This document shows positions 11,531 to 22,765 of a stretch of 64,000 bases of DNA, piece by piece (the stretch's first letter is position 1; each line of letters begins with the position of its first letter). Position numbers and translations under genes: made by a program. The notes beneath the pieces were generated by a model, which saw only the letters and a list, made by a program, of their open reading frames with translations, had not been told where the DNA came from and ran no database searches. This DNA comes from Lactuca virosa (Eukaryota > Streptophyta > Magnoliopsida > Asterales > Asteraceae), in contig CAKMRJ010000001.1 in NCBI GenBank assembly GCA_928212115.1, positions 183,458,606 to 183,522,605 on the forward strand. The letters are read 5' to 3'.

Positions 11531-12329
11531 CTATAGGGTGGCCATATACCCTAGTTATGCAATCATATGTGATTGTATCCCTTCAAACTAAGAGTTTCCT
11601 AGACTATTAGGGTGTTATCCCTTATAATTAGTTGCTTATACACTAATCAAATACACATACATGTCATTATATGTTTATTAGGATCATTGTGTGCTCAAGG
11701 TTTCACCTAACACTCCACATCCTATTTCCAAACATACTTCCGTATCACTCACTACAGGTGAGTTCATACCCCTTAATCTATCTTTTAAATCATTTTTAAA
11801 TGCTTTCATGGGGGGGGGGAATACAAGTAGAAAACCTGTTAGTTATATAATCAATCACATGTGATTTATAACTATGTTTCAAACAAAGGGTTTCATATAC
11901 TTCAAACTGTGTTTCAAACAAAGGATTTCTTATACTTTCAAACTGTATTATCAATCAAACTGCTTTTCAATCGTTTTATAAATTGATATAAAGTCATCAA
12001 TATTTATTATTAAACTCTTCAAATGTTTTACAAAACTTCTTTTTAAACTTATATATTGTCAAATGCATGTCTCTATATGTATAGTTATATAAGTAATGTT
12101 TAAAGGACTTAGGACTGATAACTCGCTTAATTTCCTTTTCCTTGTTTAGATGTGGCCTGAGAGTATTGGTTATTTGTCCGAATGTCGTTTAAATATCAGT
12201 TATATATTATGTATACATATGTAGATATAAAAGTACTATCAATCAGTTCAGCACCTTTGGGTAGCAAAGGCATACCTTCCTTCATTCAAACTACAGAAAT
12301 TTCTAGTAAACTATAATAGGTATAGTTTA

Positions 12330-12510
12330 GGAGAATACTATCATATACAAATTCTATAACAAAGAATACTATAACCGAGAATACTATAACAGAGAACACT
12401 ATAACAGAGAATACTATAACAGAGAATACTATAACAGAGAATACTAGACAGAGAATACTATATAAAGGATACTATACAGAGAATACTATACATAGAATAC
12501 TATTACTATA
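12330..12510 (+). repeat. 15-bp agaatactataacag array, 5' LTR of element A
   Basis: About ten tandem units of agaatactataacag, with later units shortened, lie inside the candidate LTR intron. The 3' LTR has about two fewer units (21410-21555), which accounts for most of the 36-bp length difference between the LTRs. Confidence 0.9.
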
Positions 12511-13429
12511 GCAAGTATAATATAACAAGATCCAGAGATAACATAATGTGAGATACTACCTCATGACACATCGACCATTTTGTTATGTCACGTTTTGTAA
12601 CCAGAATCTCCTGGAGGGAGAGCGTGAGTTTGCGTATAGATATATATTGGATTGACTATCCTACACCTTGTTGTTCGCTACAGTGGGACTTGTAAGTCTA
12701 CGGGTGCCAAATGTCATTTCTTCCGACGTCTTTCATCGTCGTGTTATAGTTGGTTTAGTATGGTAACAATCTTATCACATTTTGCCTTAATTAAACCATT
12801 GGTTTTAAGGTATTAATTACTTCAATAGTTAATACAAATAATACTGCAGTACACATACATTTTTCCCATTATATTCAAATTGTGATCTTCTCACATAAAG
12901 GGTAATATAAAACTATATTCTGGTAACGATAGTCATATTTGGGAAAAGCTTCCACTTTTACAGAGTAACAAACATACAAAACAGTCGGGTCTTGGTAGAA
13001 GACTACTTTTTATACTAGTAGAAAATATAGGATTTTCTAGGAGTTTTTCAAACATATACAAACATTTACATTGAACATTCACAAACATTTTCATCAAACT
13101 TATACAAACATTGACACTAAATACTTCTGAACTCACCAGCTTAAATGCTGATCTACGCTTTCAAAATAACTTGTATTCTCAGGTCACCAGTAGAAAGGTA
13201 CCGATGACCAGGTTTTGAGAAGACGGAGCATGTTCAAGACTCGTATTTTATTTTGATTATTCATTTTTGGTGTCTTATTACTATTAAAGAACATACTTGT
13301 ACGAAATTATACTATTAATGCAATGGATGATGTTGTTGCTTATTTACTACTTTGCATTGTTATGATACTATACATGATGTCCTCCACCCCCGAACGTTTC
13401 CGCCGTTCCGGTTTTGGGGTGTGACAGAT

Positions 13430-13441
13430 TGGTATCAGAGC
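13430..13441 (+). other. Primer binding site of element A
   Basis: tggtatcagagc, three bases after the 5' LTR, is the standard complement to plant initiator Met-tRNA. It primes minus-strand DNA synthesis. Confidence 0.95.
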
Positions 13442-14153
13442 TTTGTTTATAGTGAATCGAGTATATCAACCCATAATAGATATACAAACTATAAACATAA
13501 CGGGATTAAAATAGTCTGACCAAGAGTTTATACTTTTAAGTACTAAAATACTTAACTAGAAGTATACATAATTACATACCTACATACTTACTATAATATA
13601 GTGTCATACTAGAACATAACAAAAGTATTACGATTGTTGAACATCACAAGTAAGCTCAGGGATGTATGGTCAGTTCTAGGAGTGACATAGCCTGATCAAC
13701 TATGTTGGTCCGAAAATTGATTAGCATATGCCGAGAATGGTTGTGATGTAGCAACAAGTCTAAAAACTTACCAAAACTACTACAATGAGAACATTAGAAC
13801 AAAACATAAACTTAAAATACTATAGGAGTATTTTGTGTTACTATAATTACTTATTTGAGAACTAAACATGTCTTTATTAGTATGTCAATAGTTGCTGAGT
13901 GGATATGCTACGGTTCTATGTAACTAGGGTGTCATAGACTTAGAATCTATGATCTTTGCTTTACTTCCTGTTCCTTGTTTGGTTGTGGACTTAGAGTTAG
14001 GATCACTTATTCGAAGGTCTATCCTATTTTGGTTACATATGACTGGTATGCACTACGCAAATGTTGGAGTAACTGATAAGGATCATCTTATAATTATCTT
14101 ATTTAGTACGTCTATTAACTATTTCTTTTACCCCTACTTCTCGCGTAGATAAC
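13442..14153 (+). other. Leader of element A
   Basis: About 700 bp of AT-rich sequence without a coding signal. Parts (for example near 13680-13780, gatcaactat and caacaagtctaaaaacttacc) are homologous to the leader of element D (about 32780-32930, minus strand), confirming that the two elements are related. Confidence 0.6.
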
Positions 14154-14728
14154 ATGGTTGGATTCCATATCTCCGGAGACTCGTACTTCCCAAATCAGGG
14201 CAATGCTGGATGGCTTGATGAAGAGCCAGAAGATGATCATCCAATCCCTTTGGATGATCACCTCGCAGAAGGCTTTTCGGATGGTTCTGACTCCGAACCA
14301 GAAGTCAACAACCTACCTCAAGAAGTTCAAAACCCAAATCTCAACCCCCGACCTGCATTTCAAGGTCCCACACCCTTGTGGGCGACAAAATTGAATCGTT
14401 GGAGTGATGAACAAGGTCAGCCATTACCCTTCAATAGAGACCGAAGCTTTTACAATCTCAGCGAAGGAGGCTCAGCTGACCGAGTCCTGCCCATTATGGT
14501 CTGCAGGATTGCTCGAAATAATGAGCAAGGTAGAGCAGCCATCGACCGAGTCATGGAAATTGACGCTAACTCTGGCGTTAACACGGTCCGCATTCGCCAA
14601 CTCGAAGAAGCCATGGAAAGGACTGGAGAACCAATGAGGCTCTGCAGCAACAGCTAGCTGCATCCCGAGCTGAAGTCATAAACATCGAGTACGTTAGAGA
14701 GCTCATGAGCGACATCTTCAAGACGTAG
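14154..14728 (+). CDS. Extra ORF upstream of gag in element A, unknown function
   Basis: The frame opens at 14154 with MVGFHISGDSYFPNQ and runs 167 codons to 14657. The N-terminal half is acidic and Asp/Glu/Pro rich, with a later IRQLEEAMER-like helical segment. Around 14620-14640 the frame appears to slip by one base, after which an adjacent frame continues with a glutamine-rich helical stretch (LQQQLAASRAEV) to a stop near 14728. It does not resemble Gag, which starts about 500 bp later and has its own typical N-terminus. Element D has no open frame at the same place. It could be an accessory protein or an acquired fragment. I do not recognise the family. Confidence 0.5.
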
Positions 14729-15182
14729 TACGTCAACTGGCAGATCTGAGGGTTCGCCCGAGGAATACCCGTCGCCAGTAGAAGATGTCTGACTCATCTT
14801 TTCTTTTGGTTTAAGGAATAGCCTTTCATATCGGTGCTCTATGAAGCACTTTTCTGTAAAATATTCCTGTCATTCAAGTACTTTAACTAGACTTCTAAGT
14901 TGTTAAAATTTTTCTACTTCTGATATGAGGTAAGACTTACTCTTAGGTCGATTTTTCCCCAAACTAATTACATCCTTAATATCAATGATATTGGCGGTTA
15001 GCTAATCTTTTGTAGAAATCTTTGCTCAAATACTTTCATTCTTGTAATTCTAGAACTCTATGGAACTCATACTCTTATCTAGTTGTTGAACTATGACGAT
15101 TTAGTTCATGGGACTCATTCATTAACTTCACTATTGAATTCTTATCATTGTACTCATCTTTTAAACTTATAGTTGAAAGCTG
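14729..15182 (+). other. Noncoding spacer between upstream ORF and gag, element A
   Basis: AT-rich sequence without a convincing frame or known motif. Confidence 0.5.
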
Positions 15183-16330
15183 CCTCCTCGTAAGTCAACA
15201 AGGCGTAATCCTCCGATTATTCCAACTAAAACACCACCTCCACCACCCCCTCCATAATTCGATACGGCAACTCTTAATACCGCGGTAGCTGCGGCTGTTG
15301 CTACAGCCATGACACAATACCACAAAAACCAGGGTACTAGTGGAGGTGGGATAGTCGTTCATTCCACACCAGGTGATGTCATTGTGCGCTCGCGAGAGTG
15401 CTCTTATAAAGATTTCACCAACTGTAAACCCTGAGTCTTCAATGGAATCGGTGGAATCATTGCTCTGTCGCAATGGTTCGAGAAGACGGAATCGATCTTT
15501 GAGATCTGTTCCTGTACTGAAGGAAGCAAAGTGAAATTTGCTGCATGCACCTTTAGTGATAGAGCCCTGATGTGGTGGAATAGCCATGTCAAGTCACTAA
15601 CTTTAATAGTGGAAAATGCAATGGGCTGGGAAGCTCTTAAAAGGCTTATGATAGAAGAATACTGCCCGAGGGGCGAGGTTCAAAAACTGGAACAAGAACT
15701 TTGGAGCCTGACCATGAAGGGCTCCAACATAGTGGCATACACTGCCAGATTTAGCGATCTGGTGGCACTATGTCCCAATATGGTTCCCAAATGAGGGGAA
15801 GAAGATTAAGAGGTACATTTGGGGGCTGGTCCCTCCATTTCAGGGTAATGTCTTAGCTTCAAACCCCACTACTTTTTGATAGTGCCAAGTGATTGGCACA
15901 ACGACTCATTGATCACGGAGTCCCTACCCCGACAACGACAACAACCCTGGCTATCGTAGAACCCTCCAAAGCCGCGGACAACAAGCGAAAGTTCTTGGAT
16001 AACAAAAAGGGCAAGTCGGCACAGAACTCTGCCAAGAAGCAGCAAGTTGTGGCTGTTCATGCCGCGATTGCACCTGCTGCTACTGCGCCAAGGAAGCAGT
16101 ATACTGGAAATATTCCCAAGTGCAACAAATGCACCTTCCATCATAATGGTGCCTGTCGGGAAATGCAGTGCACTAACTGCAACAGGAAAAGGCACACTGC
16201 CTGATTATGCAAGGCTCCGGCGAGGCCAATTAACCAAGTCCCCTGCATTGTTGTGGGCCAGGCTTGCTACGGTTGTGGCGAGGTTGGTCATTTCAAGAGA
16301 GACTTCCCGAAGGCAGGAAATGCTGGTGGA
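15183..16330 (+). pseudogene. Element A gag (capsid and nucleocapsid)
   Basis: Gag packages the element RNA into virus-like particles in the cytoplasm. The frame begins with PPRKSTRRN and a proline run at about 15190-15250. The retrotransposon-gag core follows at about 15390-15790 (SQWFEKTESIF, KVKFAACTF, MIEEYCPRGE). A basic region precedes two CCHC zinc knuckles. The first (CTNCNRKRH, about 16170) contains a stop at 16202. The second (CYGCGEVGHFKRDF, 16265-16306) has its last cysteine replaced by phenylalanine. The expected start ATG is not visible at 15183, and further stops and a frameshift occur around 15260, 15432 and 15792-15890. Confidence 0.85.
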
Positions 16331-19300
16331 GTGGGAAGAATTCTGGCGATAGGCCACGAGGAAGCTGTAGCCGATCCTACGGTGGTTACTGGTACGTTTC
16401 TCCTCGATAATTCATATGCATGCATACTATTTGATAGTGGAGCGGAGAGGAGTTTCGTGAACCAAAAATTTACTAATTTACTCAAACAAAAACCACGTGC
16501 ACTAGAGGAATCATTCACTATAGAAATGGCAAACGGGAAAACGGAAAGTACTAACTGCATATACATAGGTTGTACTTTAACTTTAGATAGTCATTCTTTC
16601 CAAATTGAGCTCATTCCGGTCTCAATTAAAAGTTTCGACGTCATAATCGGCATGTATTGGTTAAGTCATCTTCGCGCCGACATCATGTGCTTTGATAAAG
16701 CAGTTCGTCTTAACCTCCCTAACAACGAAACTCTAGTTATCTACGGCGACAAATCAAGTACGAACCTTCGCATCATTTCGTCTATTCAAGCTCGGAAGTG
16801 CTTATGAAAGGAATATCATGCATTCCTTGCACACATCGTCGATACAAACGAAAAAGTGAAAGACATTCAGAATATCCTCGAAGTACGCAACTTTCCCGAC
16901 ATCTTTCCAGAAGAACTACCGGGATTACCACAAGAACGTCAAGTCGAATTCCGAATCGACTTAGTTCTAGGGGCTACCCCAGTAGCCAAATCGCCTTATC
17001 GTCTGGCACTAGCAGAGATGCAGGAACTTTCCAATCAGCTTAACGAACTTCTCAGAAAGGGATTCATTAGGCCAAGCTTCTCACCATGGGGAGCACCGGT
17101 CTTGTTCGTAAAGAAGAAAGACGGATCGTTTCGTATGTGCATCGACAACAGAGAGCTGAACAAACTTACCATCAAGAATCGTTATCCTCTACCTCGCATT
17201 GACGACTTATTTGATCAACTTCAAGGAGCAAACTACTTCTCGAAGATAGATCTGAGATACGGGTATCACCAATTACGAGTGTTAGAGGAGGATGTCCCCA
17301 AGACAGCCTTCCGTACTCGTTATGGACACTACGAGTTTGTAGTAAAGCCGTTCGGATTAACCAACGCACCAGCTGTATTCATGGATATAATGAATAGGGT
17401 GTGCCGTCCTTACTTGGATCAGTTTGTTATTGTCTTCATCGATGACATACTTATCTACTCCCGAAGTAAGGAGGAACATTGTCAACATCTACGGAAAGTT
17501 TTAGAAACATTACGATCAGCGAAGCTCTATGCGAAGTTCTCTAAGTGCGAGTTTTGGATTCGAAGAGTCGAATTCTTGGGCCACGTTGTTAGCGAGAAGG
17601 GAATACACGTGGACCCTTCCAAAATCAAAGCCATTGAGAACTGGTCAGCACCAAAGACACCTACGAAAATTCGTCAATTTCTAGGTCTCACTGGCTCCTA
17701 TAGCAGGTTCATACAGAACTTCTCAAACATCGCGAAACCACTTACTTCATTGTCCCAGAAAGGCGTGGCCTTTGACTGGGAAGAGAAACAAGAAAAGGTG
17801 TTTAAACTGAAACAAGCCTTGTACACCGCACCGATATTATCCCTCCCAGAAGGGATATAAGATTTCGTTGTGTATTGCGATGCATCTAACCAAGGGATTG
17901 GTTGTGTTCTTATGCAAAGAGGAAAGGTTATTGCCTATGCCTCCCGTTAGCTTAAGACACACGAAGTCAACTATACAACACACGATCTTGAGTTAGGAGC
18001 AGTGGTATTTGCTCTGAAGATCTGGAGACACTATTTGTATGGTACGAAAAGCACTATTTTTATAGACCACAAAAGCTTACAACACATATTCGACCAGAAG
18101 GAGCTCAACATGAGACAACGACAGTGAGTTGAGCTACTCAACGACTAAGAATGCGAAATTCGTTATCATCCAGGTAAAGCCAACGTAGTAGCTGACGCCC
18201 TAAGTCGGAAAGGACACTCTGGTCGAAGAGTCAAATCATTGACCATGACTATCCATTCGCACCTGTCCACACAAATCCAAAGAGGCTCAACTCGAAGCCT
18301 TAAAACCCGAAAACGTGGCAGGTGAATCCCTGAGAGGGATGGATAAGAACTTGGAAGTCAAGGGTGGCGAAGCCTTATATCTCACGGAACGGATCTGGAC
18401 ACCAAAACACGGTGGCTTCAGAGACTTGGTCATGACCGAATCGCACAACAGTCGATATTCTGTCCACCCAGGTTCAGATAAGATGTATTTGGATCTTAAA
18501 AAGTTATACTGGTGGCCTAACATGAAAGCAGAGATTGCTACCTTCGTAAGTAAATGTCTTACTTGCGTAAAGGTCAAGGTCGAATACCAGAAACCATCAG
18601 GTCCACTTCAACAACCGGAGATACCAGAATGGAAGTGGGAGCAGATCACAATGGACTTCATAACCATGTTGCCCAAGACAACGGGTGGACTTGATACCAT
18701 TTGGGTCATCATCGAAAGATTGAGCAAATCCGTGTGCATTTTCTACCAATCAAGGAGACTGACAAGATGGAGAAGCTCACGAGAACCTATATTAGGGAGA
18801 TCGTACGACTGCATGGTGTTCCTATATCTATTATCTCCGATAGGGATAGTAGATTCACTTCGAGGTTCTGGCAGTCGCTACAAAGTTCCCTTGGAACGAG
18901 GCTGGACATGAGTACAACCTACCATCCACAGACCGACGGACAAAGTGGGAGAACTATCCAAACCTTGGAAGATATGTTGCGAGCCTGTGTGATCGACTTT
19001 AGGAAGGCATGGGATACTCATTTACCCCTTGTCAAATTTTCCTACAACAATAGTTATCACACGAGCATAAAGGCTGCTCCATTCGAGGCCCTCTATGGCC
19101 GTAAGTGCAGATCTCCTCTGTGCTGGGCTGAGGTGGGAGACACACAGTTAGCTAAAGGGCGCATTCTCATAGGTCTGGAAATCATATGGGAGACAACAGA
19201 GAAGATCATTTAGATTCGAGAATGATTGAAGGCCTCTAGAGACCGACAGAAAAGCTACGCAGACAAACGAAGGAAACCTTTGGAATTCCAGGTGGGAGAC

Positions 19301-19712
19301 CGAGTCCTTTTGAGAGTCTCACCCTGGAAGGGCTTGATACGCTTCCCGAAAGCGTGGAAAGCTAAATCCAAGATACGTAGGGCCTTTCGAGATTCTCGCT
19401 AGAATCGGCCCTGTAGCTTACAAACTCAACCTACTTCGTGAACTTAGTAACGTACATTCTACTTTCCACGTCTCGAACTTGAAAAAGTGTCTTTCCGACG
19501 AGACTCTTGTTATCCCACTTGACGAAATCGAGATCAATGAGAGCCTCAACTTCGTGGAAGAAACTATAGAGATCATGGACCGAGAGGTCAAGCAAATGAA
19601 GCAAAGCCGTATCCCGATAGTGAAGGTTCGCTGGAACGCCAAGCGAGGACTTGAATTCACTTGGGAGCGCGAGGATCAAATGAAACTGAAATATCCTCCT
19701 CTTTTCACTTAG
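16331..19712 (+). pseudogene. Element A pol: protease, RT, RNase H, integrase, chromodomain
   Basis: The aspartic protease motif LFDSGAERSF is at about 16430-16460. Reverse transcriptase spans about 16950-17500 with FGLTNAPAVFMD and the catalytic FIDDIL (about 17435). RNase H follows (YCDAS about 17875, LELGA, VVADALSRK). Integrase covers about 18310-19210 with a histidine/cysteine zinc region and core motifs MDFIT, SDRDSRFTS and YHPQTDGQS. The C-terminal chromodomain-like block (19479-19712) may steer integration to heterochromatin. Breaks include stops at 16805, 17858 and within RNase H (about 17948, 18127, 18148) and near 19212, and frameshifts near 18275, 18710 and 19360-19440. Confidence 0.9.
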
Positions 19713-19762
19713 TTAATTGTAACTTAATTGCTTAAATTATAATTTCGGGACGAAATTCTCTC

Positions 19763-19778
19763 TAACGGGGGGATGATG
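19763..19778 (+). other. Polypurine tract of element A
   Basis: taacggggggatgatg abuts the 3' LTR start at 19779. The same tract in element D (reverse complement at 28274-28290) has the same wording. Confidence 0.85.
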
Positions 19779-22470
19779 TGACAACCCGAAATTTCTATCT
19801 TGTACAACCATTCACTTCAATCAAAGTCAGACTTGTTTCTGCTAACTTTTAGCACTGTTTGGAGTCTGTTTGAGCATTCTGAGCCTAGTGCATCAAAGGA
19901 ATCAGTGTTTGGATTTATCAGTTAAGGTTCCAAACCATCTAGCAAACCGTAAACCTCCTCAAAAGGAGTTTATGGTCAGGAAGCTTAGAGCTTACGGTCA
20001 TGGTGACCGTAAACTCCCTATATATACAAAAATTATGATCATTTTGATCATTTCTTTCATTTCCAAGGCAAAATCTCGAAACCACTCTCAAGTATGATAA
20101 GATCTTCATCTTGATCTTCCAAAAATGTAAGGATTCTTTCCTTTGATTTGTTGTTACACCTCTTTATCTAGTGATTATACATGATTTCATCCATGAAATC
20201 TCTTCATTTTGATAGATCTTCAAGTGTTCTTCATTTCACCAAGAACACCAATAACACCCACTAGTGTTCTTGGATCCTAATCACCCTTACAAGCTTCTAA
20301 TACGTAAGTACACTACCCTTATCTTGTTATATACTATAATCGCTAGTTAATCACCTTGAAAACCATCATTTGTGCAAGAATTGATGAGTTTATGGTTGAA
20401 TCTCCTTAGACCGTAAACTCCCTGACCGTAAGGTCATTAGACCGTAAACCTTATGACCGTAAGGTCATAGGACCGTAAACACATGGGACCGTAAACCCAT
20501 TTGAACTGTGAACTCAATGGAACGTAAACCCATTGAACCGTGAACATATAGGACCGTAAACCATCTTGACCGTAAACACTTATGGTCATGCCACTTGGAC
20601 CGTAAACTCTATAGGGTGGCCATATACCCTAGTTATGCAATCATATGTGACTGTATCCCTTCAAACTAAGAGTTTCCTAGACTATTAGGGTGTTATCCCT
20701 TATAATGAGTTGCTTATACACTAATCAAATACACATACATGTCATTATATGTTTATTAGGATCATTATGTGCTCAAGGTTTCACCTGACACTCCACATCC
20801 TATTTCCAAACATACTTCCGTATCACTCACTACATGTGAGTTCATACCCCTTAATCTATCTTTTAAATGATTTTTAAATGCTTTTATGGGGGGAATACAA
20901 GTAGAAAACATGTTAGTTATATAATCAATCACATGTGATTTATAACTATGTTTCAAACAAAGGGTTTCATATACTTCAAACTGTGTTTCAAACAAAGGAT
21001 TTCTTATACTTTCAAACTGTATTATCAATCAAATTGCTTTTCAATCGTTTTATAAATTGACATCAAGTCATCAATATTTATTATTAAACTCTTCAAATGT
21101 TTTACAAAACTTCTTTTTAAACTTATATATTGTCAAATGCATGTCTATATATGTATAGTTATATAAGTAATGTTTAAAGGACTTAGGACTGATAACTCGC
21201 TTAATTTCCTTTTCCTTGTTTGGATGTGGCCTGAGAGTGTCGGTTATTTGTACGAATGTCGTTTAAATATCAGTTATATTTTATGTATACATATGTAGAT
21301 ATAAAAGTACTATCAATCATTTCAGTACCTTTGGGTAGCAAAGGCATACCTTCCTTCATTCAAACTACAGAAATTTATAGTAAACTATAATAGGTATAGT
21401 TTAGTAGAATACTATCATATACAAATACTATAACAGAGAACACTATAACAGAGAATACTATAATAGAGAATACTATAACAGAGAATACTAGACAGAGAAT
21501 ACTATATAAAGGATACTATACAGAGAATACTATACATAGAATACTATTACTATAGCAAGTATAATATAACAAGATCCATAGATAACATAATGTGAGATAC
21601 TACCTCATGATACATCGACCATTTCGTTATGTCACGTTTTGTAACCAGAATCTCCTGGAGGGAGAGCGTGAGTTTGCGTATAGATCTATATTGGATTGAC
21701 TATCCTACACCTTGCTGTTCGCTACAGTGGGACTTGTAAGTCTACGGGTGCCAAATGTCATTTCTTCCGACGTCTTTCATCGTCGTGTTATAGTTGGTTT
21801 AGTATGGTAACAATCTTATCACATTTTGCCTTAATTAAACCATTGGTTTTAAGGTAGTAATTACTTCAATAGTTAATACAAATAATACTGCAGTACACAT
21901 ACATTTTTCCCATTATATTCAAATTGTGATCTTCTCACATAAAGGGTAATATAAAACTATATTCTGGTAACGATAGTCATATTTGGGAAAAGCTTCCACT
22001 TTTACAGAGTAACAAACATACAAAACAGTCGGGTCTTGTTAGAAGACTACTTTTTATACTAGTAGAAAATATAGGATTTTCTAGGAGTTTTTTAAACATA
22101 TACAAACATTTACATTGAACATTCACAAACATTTTCATCAAACTTATACAAACATTGACACTAAATACTTATGAACTCACCAGCTTAAATGCTGATCTAC
22201 GCTTTTAAAATAACTTGTATTCTCAGTTCACCAGTAGACAGGTACCGATGACCAGGTTTTGAGAAGACGGAGCATGTTCAAGACTCGTCTTTTATTTTGA
22301 TTATTCATTTTTTGTGTCTTATTACTATTAAAGAACACAATTGTATGAAATTATACTATTAATGCAATGGATGATGTTGTTGCTTATTTACTACTTTGCA
22401 TTGTTATGATACTGTACATGCCGTCCTCCACCCCCGAACGTTTCCGCCGTTCCGGTTTTGGGGTGTGACA
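19779..22470 (+). mobile_element. 3' LTR of element A
   Basis: A 2692-bp LTR matching 10699-13426 with scattered substitutions, fewer 15-bp units and a shorter G run (six against ten). The candidate splice donor here has lost its exon G (CAT/GTGAGT). It is followed by the CTATG duplication at 22471-22475. Confidence 0.95.
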
Positions 22471-22765
22471 CTATGTTTCAACTCAGGAATGAAGTTGACA
22501 TTTTCAAAGTTTGACACACCATTTGTAACCATCCCCATTTGAGTGATCTTTCCCTTTTATCCTCCCGTAAAGTAGACATAACCACCATTAATATTTTGAA
22601 TGTCGTGCAGTTGTGATATGTCTCTTGTCATGTCCCTAGAACAACCACTATCAACATACCAAGGTCTGATGATATTCCTCCATAGCTATTCCAGCACATG
22701 TTGCGGGATTAATTAGTTTTGGGAACCCAGTCTGTCTTGAAACTGGATTGACCATTACTATCAAC
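22471..22765 (-). pseudogene. Element B pol, 5' part: protease
   Basis: On the minus strand the aspartic protease motif WYVDSGCSRDMTRD lies at about 22630-22670, followed by the pre-integrase stretch (NFENVNFIPELKH) that runs straight into the insertion point of element A. The frame carries at least one internal stop near 22560. The downstream half resumes at 10698. Confidence 0.8.

Larger units (their letters stand above)
10699..13426 (+). mobile_element. 5' LTR of element A
   Basis: A 2728-bp LTR from tgacaacccg to gggtgtgaca. A TATA box (tatatata, 10940-10949) lies six bases after a perfect hairpin TTACGGTCA-tgg-TGACCGTAA (10914-10934). Another hairpin at 10870-10896 uses the same word. 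A GACCGTAAAC array (11311-11530) and a 15-bp array (12330-12510) lie downstream. A candidate intron CAG/GTGAGT (11758) to ttctcAG (13182) lies inside the LTR. A ten-G run ends at 11819. Confidence 0.95.
10699..22470 (+). mobile_element. Gypsy element A (Tekay/Del-like chromovirus), full length but mutated
   Basis: An 11,772-bp element with LTRs 10699-13426 and 19779-22470, a CTATG duplication, a Met-tRNA primer site, a gag-pol region in gypsy order ending with a chromodomain-like tail, and a polypurine tract. The Tekay/Del assignment rests on the C-terminal block (RIPIVKVRWN, EFTWEREDQM) and long LTRs starting tgacaacccg. Comparing the first 260 bp of the two LTRs by eye gives about nine differences, so it is moderately old but younger than its host element B. 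Stops and frameshifts in gag, reverse transcriptase, RNase H and integrase prevent autonomy. Confidence 0.93.
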
